20,560 bases of DNA from Saccoglossus kowalevskii (Eukaryota > Hemichordata > Enteropneusta > Harrimaniidae): the NCBI RefSeq assembly GCF_000003605.2, contig NW_003134349.1, positions 1 through 20,560 on the forward strand, read 5' to 3'. The notes below the pieces were generated by a model. That model saw nothing but the letters and a program-made list of their open reading frames with translations. It was not told the DNA's origin and made no database searches. Both the position numbers and the translations under genes were made by a program. The stretch's first letter is position 1; every line of letters begins with the position of its first letter. Shown in pieces: positions 11,015 through 20,560 of this stretch.

Positions 11015-13591
11015 CGTAGGTAATTACCATGTGAAAGCTGATTCGATGCATGTGTTATGTATCGACATGTGTTCGACCTATGAATAATACTAATAATGAC
11101 ATGAAGAGAGGGGTGATGGTTCATTCGGGTCATCGAACTGGTAAAATCAAATATGAATCCGCCCTACACTATTCAATGTATGCGTTATAATAAGGCAAAG
11201 ACGAGAATGAGTGTACACAGTAGGAGAGACGACCACTCCCGTTAGACTCCTAGTATACCACGCACTATTGCACAATGTCGAACACCTTGGATGGCGTCTC
11301 GTATTACCATTACTTTAATAGCTTGGACATAAAAAGAATATAATCGTGTAACTGCGGTATTTTATTTGATGTCTGTCCGTGAATTCACTATTACATAAAT
11401 CACAGAAACAGAAACACGCCTGTCTAACAGTTGCACATATTATAAAGTAATTTAGGTATGATTTCATTAATATGAACGCTAGTGAACCTGATAGTTATGT
11501 CAACCATCAAGACGCAATATAGTGTACGGTGCCAATTTGCGTCTGTATTTTGTTGAAAATATGTCGATGGAGTGAATTTTACAAATACCGACTTTCCTGC
11601 TAACAATAAACCACACGAATAAATAACGCCGAAATACGGGTGTGAATTTGTGTCACCGCTCGATGTAGGGTGCAGTTATAATTGTTGTATTGCTTGCTTT
11701 AAAGTTATTTCTGTATTTCAGAATAATCTTAAAAATGAAGTTATGGTATAGTATTTTAGGAATAACCAACCCAGCTCGACATGTACCAATCGATTTAGCC
11801 CAATCCAAAATAGGAATGAGGCTGAAGCCATCCTATCGGATTTTATGATGTACCCAGACAGTGGGAATCACGTGCCCAACGATTATATGTCGTAACCTGT
11901 ATCCCGTGGATAAATAGTATCATTGCTTGGCCTGTCTGGTGACATAATTATTTTCAATATTTTGAGCTTACTGTGTACTAGCACATTTTATAAAAAATAT
12001 CACAGGCAACTAGTTAAAATACCCAACGGTAAGTGCAACTGAAGATTTTTGTTGATACATATAAATACGTATATAGGTGTAACATATGTGAACATATATT
12101 TGCGACAGTTGCAGATATACTCACATGTAGGTGCGCGTCACGTGTGGTTGTCCGACAACTTGATCACACTATTAAATACCGTATGCTGTTCTGAGTGAAA
12201 CTGCTCCAATGTTGACACAATACCATTTAAAGGAATATTGACATGGTTTGTGTGTTTTATCGAATTAAATATTCATGACATGTTAGTTTTACGTTATTTT
12301 CACCACGGCACGTGTATACTCGAGTCAGTTTGTTTGTAGTTATAGATTGCATTCTAACCGATAAAAAAATAGATGAAAGCATATTGTGTTTTTTCGTAAA
12401 TTAAACACAGCTGTTCATCTGCGACATTATAATTTATATATGCTACATACTCCTTATTACATCCAATAAAATTTATGTACACCTTATTGTATATTTAGTT
12501 TTGACATTATATCTGTAGCAAAATGGAAATTTAAATTTAAACAAAAGTACAACGGAACTGTGGCACGGATATCAGGTGAAAACCTAATTTCCACCTGTAA
12601 AAATGCATTGAACACAAAGTCGTCACCAATAAAGCTAGTACGCCATTACACAGAGGTCAGTGATTTACTTTTGATACTAAAATAAACACAGACGTATTAC
12701 ATAAATTATGCATGGCAGACCAATTGTTCCGAGTCAACATACGGTAACCTTTATATGTGAAACACGCTGGTTGATTGGCTGGCTGGCTAGTCAGTCAAAT
12801 CTGCCTCCGAGTGCATATTTTTGTTATTATTCAAATCGCCGCTTATGACAATACCGCCGAAAATTGACACTTGCAAGTCTTATGAAGTACATATTAATTG
12901 TGTTACACTTATCAGTATGCCAATAGTCTGGTTCAAATGGCTGGTTCCAATGCCACAGGTCAGGTAATGAGTTAAATGTTGACAAATTATGAATATTTAT
13001 TTAGCGATAGCACTAGTAAGTTAATTAGTGATTTCAGTTATTGATTGATAAAGGTAAACGCAGCTACGAGAAAACAGTTTACAAGCACTTGTATAACATC
13101 ATAAGATAGAACACGATGTTCAGTTATTAATTTCTCATTTGAATTTCCAAGTTGTAAAGATTGAGGGCGCCGTGGGATAGTACCAGATGTCTATTACACA
13201 ATAGAAACCAATTATGCGGGATTTAATACATAATATATGTTAAGTGTTTCCACACTCGAATGACGGTGGCGGGGTTAATCACCTGTCAATTGTCATTACA
13301 TAGTAACCGTGATATCACTGACAGGACGGGATAAAGGGCAGTTAATGCTTCACTTTGCAGAGCGTAGCCGACCTGCTTTGTCATAATCATGAACATTTCA
13401 TAAATTAATGGTCTAACTGTCATTGCAAGAACGTATGTTCAGGTAAATAGTGGAAATGTCGCATATAGATTGACTTACATTTGCTTGTAAGTCAGCTTTA
13501 GGGTACACCAGGCATGTATTTAGTAGAGCTTGGAAGTATATAGCCAAGTAATATAATATTGTATTATGTCTATTTTAATAAGGTGCTTTGC

Positions 13592-13613
13592 TAGGTGCAG
13601 CATATTGCACCTA
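13592..13613. repeat. Perfect hairpin, 8-bp stem
   Basis: TAGGTGCA and TGCACCTA are separated by six bases. Pairing does not extend outward, so it is too short for a microRNA precursor. Confidence 0.7.
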
Positions 13614-14231
13614 TGGTTTTGCTAGGTTCAATTTGATGGAAAATAACGATTCTATTATTGGAATTATTTTTTGCTGGGATATGAAGGTGTGTTTGTTGAT
13701 ATAGTAGCCTTCATATACTATTTAATATAGAAACAAAAACATTTGCTCTATTTGCTGGTTGAAGAGGGCCTTGTACATTACATTGCATTTCAATTATCGA
13801 TTTAAAATATCCTGTTTATAACGTGTATACGTTCTAATAGGCACGCACAGTGTTATAAATCATGAACACGGGGTTGGGTGGATATCACACAAGGTTTATT
13901 TAAGAATAGACAAGCAATATAATTATGGAAATAATTTTACTGAGGTTAAGTAAAACAACTGACTCAACCGAATCATGTAGTCTTCGCCTTGAATGGGTCA
14001 GTGATTAATGATGCACACCTCATCGGAATATTATGTGACAGTACCAAAGTGTTTTTAACTACTTTTTAAGCCGAAACATGGTATTTAAGTTTTAAACAAA
14101 AACCTGCCTTCAAGAGTTAATGTATACTACTGAGAGAAGGTTAAATCGGGTGTTAACTGCAACAAGAAAGGCACCCGGAAGTTTCGATTTCGTGGTATCA
14201 AGAGGTAAGTTTAAATCAGTCTTAGAACTTT

Positions 14232-14262
14232 CCCCGCTGGATTTGAATCCTACGACCTTCCG
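14232..14262 (-). repeat. tRNA T-arm-like remnant
   Basis: The minus strand reads AAGGTCGTAGGATTCAAATCC and then AGCGGGG, close to a tRNA variable loop and T-arm with its box B. No box A is visible at the right distance. An exact 13-bp direct repeat, AGTCGTCGAAATA, lies beside it at 14268-14280 and 14306-14318. It is probably a decayed SINE. Confidence 0.4.
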
Positions 14263-15599
14263 TAAAAAGTCGTCGAAATATCAAAATATCTTAATTTACT
14301 ACCTTAGTCGTCGAAATAGATGTAACTTACCGATGATACGTTGTAAGTGGTGGAAACACAATTGAAGTATCACAAGAAAGGTACGAAAACAGAGTGGAAA
14401 TTTCCAAAATGCACTATGGGATATGTCGAAAACAAACGAACTAAAGTACTCTGACCTACAAAATCACTGATGGATGTTAAAAGTACTCAACTGTAGAGCT
14501 ATCAATAAATTCAACCATATAAACGCATAATAAAAAACAAAACCATAAAATTATAATCAAAAAAGAAGATCTTAACAATAAATGAAAAGCTGGATGACTA
14601 GAAATAAATGTAAACGATGCTGCAAAAATGATGATGCCTACATATGACGAAAACTTTTCGAACTTAAGTAAAAGTAGAAACAACTGTTATAACATGTATA
14701 TATGTAGCTATACATAGCTTTAAGGACAACCTTACACAGGATTTGCGAACTTGGGTAAAGACAGCATGACATTTAAATACTAAATCTAAATGCCCAATTT
14801 ATGCATCACGTCGCTCTACCTCATTAACCATGCATGAAATAGGACAAGGACTCCCTCTGTTACATGCACATTTTGAAAATATGCAATATATACGATTTAA
14901 AATCACGATCATGAAAAAGTGCCTTGTCATTATTGGCAGAAGTATACCTTGGTACAGTTGGGGTTACTGTTCCCAAGAATTGCTTTTTTACTCTTCTGTG
15001 ATTGTTTTGGCTCGGTTGATTTTGTTCATACTTGACAGGCAGGTCGTACTGCCACTAATTGGAATACTTTCGCCCCAAATGTATTACCTCTTACTAGGCT
15101 TGTAATAGCAGTGTTGATCATGCTTTATATCTTGGCTACATTGTCTGCACACTGAGATCACCGGCGCCGACATAGTTACACTGTATCAACGTAATCCCAA
15201 CGCAACTTTGAACTTTGAATGAACTATAAATGCTGCCTTCAATCTAGAAAATACTATTGCAAAACAGTTGGAAATAATAAATTTAACAGCAGAATATGTC
15301 CTAGCAATAAAATAAAGTAACTTCTAAAGACTGAGTGTTTTTTTTTTTTGGCAAACTTCGTATACGGTGCTCGGTGCCTACCATGACAATAACCGAAAAC
15401 ATGTTGCTTGTTTTTTGTGTGGAGCCGATCGCCAACCAGCCTACCAGCTTTGCTAGTAACAACTTGTCATAATTATGGGAAGTTTTGTAAGCATAAGATT
15501 GTTATGTGAACTCAGTTCATTAATGGAATAATGTGCGATTATGCTAATTTCAGGGCCTAACTGATTTAGACTCCTATATTGACTATGTTTCGGCCTGTT

Positions 15600-15632
15600 T
15601 ACTAGTACCATGGAGCTAGCTCCATGCTAGTA
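15600..15632. repeat. 18-bp perfect palindrome with 6-bp outer arms
   Basis: CATGGAGCTAGCTCCATG (15609-15626) is its own reverse complement. TACTAG on the left and CTAGTA on the right extend the pairing, broken only by an unpaired TAC. Confidence 0.85.
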
Positions 15633-16110
15633 CCAACCTACTTACTTGTCAGTGTCTAACTGTTATATACAGCCCAGAACACGTTAGAATAGCAAAGAAG
15701 TCAGCTAATGTCAGTCGCCCGTGCCATGAGAGCCGACCACAGAACCAAAACAATCTGCCAGCCTTCCCGCCCATAGCATCGATATGATTTTATATTGCAT
15801 TGAAATGAACACTAAAATGCAGCTATCCCGGTCAGTAATTGAATCATCAATCTGAGTGGTCCGTAAGTGAATGATGTCAAGTTCGAGAGTGTATTTTAAC
15901 ATACAGCGATGTGAACATTATTGCTACAATTTTGGTCTTGAACATGTTCTATATTCACCCAAACAACAACGAACCTGAAACAAAAGTAACTGTCCGATCT
16001 AAACGACCTGCGTCTATGGAAATCGAGTCTTATCTCCCTTGCGCTTCCGATCGACACAAAGTCTAGGCCAATCTACCATGATTGTTCGCTTATCATCAAT
16101 TCACAAAGGT

Positions 16111-16152
16111 CAAAAACGTTTTTAAACGTGAATTTAATGACGAACGTTTTTG
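16111..16152. repeat. 10-bp inverted repeat upstream of the small gene
   Basis: CAAAAACGTT (16111-16120) and AACGTTTTTG (16143-16152) are exact inverted copies. ACGTGAATTT inside the loop recurs exactly at 16260-16269. Confidence 0.6.
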
Positions 16153-16324
16153 AAACGAAACAATGTTCTGGTTATCCCTGGCGTGACTGCAGTCTTTGGA
16201 ACAAACTTGAGGGACTGTAAAACGCAATTTATGTAACGTGACTTAAAAACGAAATTTACACGTGAATTTCCAAACAAAGGTTGAAATGTTTTAGTTGCAC
16301 TGGTGTGGAAAGCAGTCGAATAAA

Positions 16325-16689
16325 ATGGCGAAAACCTTCGAATCGCATTGTTATGCTAATTTGATTTCCGGCATGTTAGTTGACAAAGAAATGAAAGATT
16401 TCTTGAATTTATGCTTACCACAGTCCCTCCACAAGAAACGCTCCGAGTTCTTTTTTCACAATGCGTGTTTCGCGTTCGTAAAATTAGCTTACTGGTAATC
16501 CCCACACTGTTAATTAACATAAAATTAGCATATAGTATGACATCATTATCACCTAGAATACCTAGCAATTCGTTTCTGCGCAGGCGTACACAACTTTATT
16601 TTCATATTTTACTGCTGTTAAAGTTTCAACTTTCTGGGCATTTTATTTTAAACAGGGAAAACGATTTCGCCGACAGTGATATTGATTGA
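16325..16689 (+). CDS. Tentative two-exon small protein, unrecognised (67 aa)
   Basis: Exon 1 spans 16325-16494 and exon 2 coding spans 16656-16689, joined across a 161-bp GT-AG intron. The ATG has A at -3 and G at +4, a good start context. The donor (ACTG|GTAATC) is moderate and the acceptor (TTTTATTTTAAACAG) is strong. The product starts MAKTFESHCYANLISGMLVD, has a basic middle (HKKRS, 36-40), an aromatic stretch (EFFFHNACFAF, 41-51) and an acidic tail ENDFADSDID. There is no signal peptide or clear membrane segment. I do not recognise the family. Exon 1 alone would stop at TAA one codon after the donor. The frame continues past the TGA at 16687-16689 for 24 codons to a possible donor at 16762. 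An AATAAA follows at 16847. It could be a chance ORF or the 5' end of a larger gene. Confidence 0.35.
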
Positions 16690-16846
16690 GATGACATAAT
16701 GGAAGAAGGACCCCAGTATTTGGATGCAGAATATATGCATCATCATCACCACTGTCGTCGGGTATGTCTTCAAGTTGACACCTAGCCACAAACAAGACTG
16801 AATTTTTAATTGAAAAAAATAACGAACGGAAAAATAAGCAAACGGC

Positions 16847-16852
16847 AATAAA
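16847..16852 (+). terminator. Possible polyadenylation signal of the small gene
   Basis: AATAAA lies 158 bases after the TGA, inside a GGCAA...TTGCC hairpin. The hexamer is common in AT-rich DNA, so it supports the gene only weakly. Confidence 0.25.
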
Positions 16853-18284
16853 AATAATATTTGCCATTTTTGGAATATCTATTCTCCAAATTGTACTAAC
16901 TATACGATCGGATACTCGCATAACGGCGACAATAGTAGGTATAGTCATCTTGAAAACAAAAATTCTACCGAGCACATGTACTGAGTAACGTGACATACTG
17001 TTATTTAATATGATTAGAATGGGTCATATGACAACATAAACGGTTTGGTTATCTAAAAGATACAATTAATTCCATCTTCTAAGTTTTGGTAGTTCCTATT
17101 TACACGGAACAAGATTTTCTGTTAACGACACCAAACAGCCATCCTGATTCACACAAAACACCTATGGCAAAATGAAATGAAAAATAAATGACTGAAATGA
17201 ACACCTTCCCGGCACTTATGCACAAAGTAAAAATATTGTCCGAAAATTAAAGTATCAAATCACAAATTGATAACGTTTGTGATTGTTTTGGGGGTGGTAA
17301 CGCGATTCACCAGGGTTGAAACTTTTGTGGTATTATTGCCATAACGCATATAGTAATAATGAATGACCGTAGCAGCTACAGTTTAAAATCAAAATTCCGT
17401 TTTTATCGTTATTTATAATGAGTATGTATTTTAAACCTTTTCCCGAAACCGATACTATCACACAGAGTTTTGTACCTTTAAATACAATTTACCGACTTTG
17501 CTCAAAAACACGCAATATTTGTAGACGTACATTGAACGGATGTGCTTCGAACGAGCTCCAAGAGAATGCTATGACGTCACCGCTCTCTCCCCACAAACGA
17601 AACACGCACTGTACACGGGACTCGGGCGATTCACACCTATAAGATCATTAGCGTTTCCTAACCGGGTGTTGAGGGACTGTGTGTTTACTTAGCTCCAAGT
17701 GGTGCAACAAACGACGTTAATTTGTTCATTTGGTCAAAGTCCATTTTCATAGTTCTAAATTACAGTTAGTCAGCTAAAGGACTTTTAGGGCGTATGTCCA
17801 CATGTATAAAAATGTGTCCATTTATTTAACTAAGGCAGACTCGTAATAAGACTTGTACTGCTAAGTCTCATAATGTTCAGTACACCTGACTTCTGTCGCT
17901 TTTCTTCTGAATGTCTAAATAAATACATATCGACTGGCTATTTACATTGAATTGGGTATATATCCAATTCATTCATTATTCAAAAAGGCAATTAAATATG
18001 AAACGAATAGCAAATTTCTGACATAAACTCTGCCCTCTAAAGTTGCACTAGCCAACCACATGATAATAGATACTTCTATATCTGTTAGAATAATTATTAA
18101 TAGAATGTTACCCTTTAGATTGGTCAGTATCTGTCAACGCCGACCTAGTTAATTTATTTTCCAAATTTATTTGTTATTAATGGCGGAAAAGTGCACAAGT
18201 AGATGCATATTGTTGGGCTAATACAGGTATTGTCGATAATCATCAAACTAATCTATCACACTTAGCAAACAGCTAAATAGTACA
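16853..18284. other. Non-coding stretch, no supported gene
   Basis: AT-rich sequence. A GC-richer patch at about 17490-17640 contains a full TGACGTCA site (17572-17579) and a 74-codon chance-like ORF. A short hairpin, GAATTGG/CCAATTC, lies at 17949-17970. A copy of the dispersed repeat described below is at about 17290-17330. Confidence 0.5.
17291..17330. repeat. Dispersed repeat copy A
   Basis: It holds GGTAACGCGATTCACC and then TTGAAACTTTTGTGG (17316-17330). The latter recurs exactly at 19316-19330, and the former resembles 19758-19775. Confidence 0.55.
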
Positions 18285-18512
18285 ATCAAACCAATTATCT
18301 TACCATTATTTTAACTGAAACCAATTATTTGTTGCCAATGCTTCCACTGAACCAATATTACCAATGTTCCCACTGAAACCGATGTTACCTTATTTCCACT
18401 GAAACCAATTATGTTACCAATGTTTCCACTTACACCGATTATGTTATCATTGTTTCCACTGAAACAAATTTGGTTAATGTTGTTTCCACTGAAACAAATT
18501 ATGTCACCCCTG
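18285..18512. repeat. Diverged minisatellite, period about 30 bp
   Basis: Seven recognisable units begin with CTGAAACCAATTATG-like sequence at 18315, 18347, 18373, 18399, 18429, 18459 and 18489, with a partial unit before them. Unit lengths are 32, 26, 26, 30, 30, 30 and about 24. The last full units are exactly 30 bases and share TTTCCACTGAAACAAATT. Stops and changing lengths show it is not coding. Confidence 0.9.
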
Positions 18513-19140
18513 TTAGTAATAAATATTCTACAATATTTACAGTTTATAATTATTCATTTTTAACTCAAGTTAACATATGGAAGTCAGTCATGCACAGTGT
18601 GGGCTTTCCAGAATGTTGCGGACTGAGAACTCTGAATATTTTACTTTGAATAGTGAAGCTGCAAATAAATGTAATGTTATGATCATTTCAGCGAATGAAA
18701 TCAACAATATGAATAAGAATATCTCATCGAGTCATAGTTTCATGAGGAGATGGTTCAACAAAACGTTTCGTTTTTCATTGGCATCATACTTGAAGTAGTG
18801 CTTACAGAATTGGTGAGTAGGAAATAATTACTATTTATGTACCTTCCAATTAAGGCAATAGCAATCATATATCTAGAAAAAACGAATAACAGTGATTTTG
18901 TTAACAGTGTATATTCAGTCTCCACATCTTAAAATGTTATCCTTGAAAGATTTGTTTTCCTTCACGCATATCAGTTTGGCTCAATATTACGTGAAAGTAA
19001 ACAAAATAAAAAATGCCGTAAACTGCAGCTTGAGTGGATTTTTTTTAGGATTAAGTTTTATTATTTATGCATTATTTGTTTTTATGCACTTTTTATTATA
19101 TTTAGTTTTTTTCCCATTTTGCTCTTTCAATTGAGTTATT
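18513..19140. other. Non-coding stretch after the minisatellite
   Basis: It contains two open frames of 73 and 80 codons on the plus strand (18577-18798 and 18892-19134). The second is hydrophobic because of T-rich DNA. I see no start context, splice sites or family motif to support either. Confidence 0.5.
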
Positions 19141-19167
19141 ACCCTAAAAACAGTAGAAAGCATAAAG

Positions 19168-19330
19168 ATGGAGGTGTTATTACCTCATTTCGCGAATAGT
19201 AATATAAGTTATACCTATGCGCCAACGAGGAATATGTCTGCCTAAATAGACTGCGACCCGGGTGATTTTTGAGTTGTGTAATGGTAGGCCACAAATTTGC
19301 GGTTTCACTGGAGCTTTGAAACTTTTGTGG
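19168..19330. repeat. Dispersed repeat copy B
   Basis: It starts ATGGAGGTGTTA, shared with 19751-19762, and ends with TTGAAACTTTTGTGG, shared with copy A. Between them are TTTCGCGAAT and TTTCACTGGAG, relatives of the same motif set. Confidence 0.45.
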
Positions 19331-19694
19331 GCGTTCTAAATAGACTTAGCTCAAAGAAGTGTATAGTACGATATTAAACATTGAATGATACCATGCGAAA
19401 ATGACAATTGACATGCATACATTAGGATGATGTGATAAACAATAAATGTTTCGAACAAAAATGCTCAAAACGAATAAAAAATGTCGTAGCTATAACAATG
19501 TTGAAAAAAAATGTTCAGAACAGAAATTGCTCACCCCCCAAACAAATTAAAGCAAAAACGAAAATAGTTCAGGAAAAATCTAATCAAATAACGTTGAAAA
19601 CAATCATATAATGGTAGGAAAAACCCACACTGTTGCTACGAACTAGGCGGGGGGGGGGACTTTGACTCTCTTCATAGATGACTCTAGACTGGCG
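19331..19694. other. A-rich low-complexity stretch
   Basis: Degenerate repeats such as GAACAAAAATGCTCAAAACG and GAAAAAAAATGTTCAGAACA make up much of this purine-rich stretch. A run of 10 G is at 19649-19658. No gene is seen. Confidence 0.5.
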
Positions 19695-19782
19695 CAGTCG
19701 GGGCGATTAATTTGTTTTTGTAGTTTAAATCAAACAAAAAAAATCGCGAAATGGAGGTGTTAACGCGAAATCACCCCGACTG
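19695..19782. repeat. Fold-back element, 14-bp inverted arms (13/14)
   Basis: CAGTCGGGGCGATT (19695-19708) and AATCACCCCGACTG (19769-19782) are inverted copies with one mismatch, enclosing about 60 bp. The right arm contains ATGGAGGTGTTAACGCGAAA (19751-19770), shared in part with copies A and B. A MITE-like or solo-terminus structure is possible. Confidence 0.6.
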
Positions 19783-20560
19783 GTTTATTCTGCAGGAAAT
19801 TCATTGCTATTAAATATTCATGAGCATATTATAATGAGGTTAGCGCGGAAATAAGTACATAATGAGGTCATCATGGTAAAAGTAGTGCAGGCCCAACATG
19901 GTGGCACGTTGAAATTCGATATTGTCGTAGTCGTCGTTTCTAATTCATCACAATGTGTAAGAAAATAACTCGTACTGTCGTAGAATTAAAAAAAAAACGC
20001 TGCTACAATCAGCCGACGTCTTCTCGGTCAGAGGTCAGTTTAAGATACGTTGTGATTGCCTTAGATGATTGTCAATTAGAACACTCGTTAACACAAGTAA
20101 CCTGTAGAATACTGTGTGGGTAATATTTTTTATATTGATTTTTGTTGCATTTGCAGCAAATAGTTACCAAACAATGAGAAATCTATAGGATTGAATATAC
20201 CCCACAGCTGGCTTCACATGCATTGTTCATAGTTCATATGGTGCTTACACCAAGATTTAATTACAGCACCTAGGCGGTATGTGGTTACAGCTTAATGTTC
20301 GAGTAATCGCAAGAAATTGACATGACAATAGAAATTCATTAAAGACTGCCACTCCCATGCAATTAACAGCGAGTGAAATTCCTGGGATTGAAACATATAT
20401 TTTGAAGTCACTGATGTAGGCAACGAATAACTGCAAGTTGACATAAAGACGAGGTAGTTTATTTAATCAGTGGTCAACTAGAGGCTGAAATTATAATTAA
20501 TTTGTTTATTTCAATTTCTCCTGACGTCAAATAGAATACACTGGTGAAACACGGTAGTAA
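19783..20560. other. Non-coding right end of the window
   Basis: AT-rich with no supported exon. The direct repeat ATAATGAGGT occurs near 19831, with a related CATAATGAGGTCATCATGG after it. A TGACGTCA octamer is at 20522-20529. Confidence 0.5.

Larger units (their letters stand above)
10939..16324. other. Intergenic stretch without a supported gene
   Basis: Sequence between the receptor start codon and the tentative plus-strand gene. It holds the receptor's presumed promoter at its left end, a tRNA-like remnant near 14240, two palindromes and a run of 12 T (15338-15349). The open frames here are 60-91 codons, lack splice or compositional support, and look like chance. A distant 5' UTR exon of the receptor could lie here unseen. 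Confidence 0.6.

Noticed and set aside
14120-14365. 81-codon plus-strand frame
   Set aside because: It overlaps the tRNA-like remnant and its direct repeats on the other strand, so it is better explained as decayed repeat.
14477-14683. Hydrophobic minus-strand frame of 68 codons, signal-peptide-like, considered as receptor exon 1
   Set aside because: Hydrophobicity follows from A/T-rich DNA, and the exon at 10938-10895 has a better donor and the correct phase.
16779-16866. MANIIFIAVCLFFRS... on the minus strand as an alternative receptor signal exon ending at AG|GTGTCA
   Set aside because: The phase would fit but the donor is weak and the distance is large. The nearer candidate has a near-consensus donor.
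16643-16996. Longest open frame in the window, 117 codons on the minus strand
   Set aside because: It overlaps the better supported plus-strand exon 2, has no family motif and no good start, and is within the length expected by chance on both strands of 20 kb of AT-rich DNA.
17572-17579. Full CRE octamer TGACGTCA, with a second at 20522-20529
   Set aside because: Eight-base matches occur by chance at this scale, and neither sits at a supported promoter.
18892-19134. 80-codon hydrophobic plus-strand frame
   Set aside because: It is T-rich sequence giving Phe/Leu/Ile codons, with no start context, splice sites or family motif.
19840-19899. Minus-strand 19-codon frame with a textbook start context GCCACCATG
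   Set aside because: It is too short, has no splice donor before its stop, and has no recognisable motif. The start context alone is not evidence.
19891-19956. Possible plus-strand exon ending TGT|GTAAGA and encoding FDIVVVVVSN
   Set aside because: The acceptor has a purine-rich upstream tract and no partner exon was found.
1-20560. CRISPR arrays, bacterial operons, phage or viral insertions
   Set aside because: No spaced direct repeats, ribosome binding sites, long ORFs or viral protein motifs are visible. The window is clearly animal nuclear DNA.

Overview
The window reads as AT-rich, intron-rich DNA from an invertebrate animal. It has GT-AG introns of several hundred to several thousand bases, no bacterial gene organisation, tRNA-derived repeats, microsatellites and a minisatellite. 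I cannot name the species. A marine invertebrate such as a mollusc or a basal deuterostome is a guess from overall look only.

Bases 1 to about 11,020 hold the 5' half of one gene on the minus strand, a Cys-loop (pentameric) ligand-gated ion channel of the glycine/GABA/glutamate-gated chloride type. No single ORF reveals it because each exon is short. Five coding exons can be joined in frame: 10938-10895 (start codon and signal peptide), 10342-10212, 6590-6523, 2145-1922 and 713-631. Every junction has GT and AG and matching phases. The three core exons are 68, 224 and 83 nt, the lengths I recall for vertebrate glycine receptor alpha genes. The spliced product reaches about residue 183. It covers the signal peptide, the N-terminal helix, most of the extracellular beta-sandwich and the complete Cys-loop. 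The rest of the ligand-binding domain and all four membrane segments should lie beyond base 1. A TATA-like element sits about 70 bases upstream of the start codon. Odd points are a WVPP in place of the near-invariant WxPD motif and a Thr/Pro/Met-rich linker after the signal peptide.

The introns (552, 3621, 4377 and 1208 bp) hold simple repeats, a tRNA-derived SINE-like element at 4664-4738 and a strong hairpin at 5233-5258, but no second gene that I can support.

Bases 10,939 to 16,324 show no convincing gene. They hold a tRNA T-arm-like remnant (about 14,232-14,262) and two notable palindromes (13,592-13,613 and 15,600-15,632). At 16,325-16,761 on the plus strand there is a tentative two-exon small gene encoding 67 residues. 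It has a well-placed ATG, a 161-bp GT-AG intron and a downstream AATAAA. Its frame stays open for 24 more codons past an in-frame TGA. I do not recognise its product.

Bases 16,800 to 20,560 are repeat-rich. They hold a diverged minisatellite of about 30 bp period at 18,285-18,512, a dispersed repeat family with copies near 17,290, 19,170-19,330 and 19,695-19,782 (the last folded back on itself), and low-complexity A-rich sequence.
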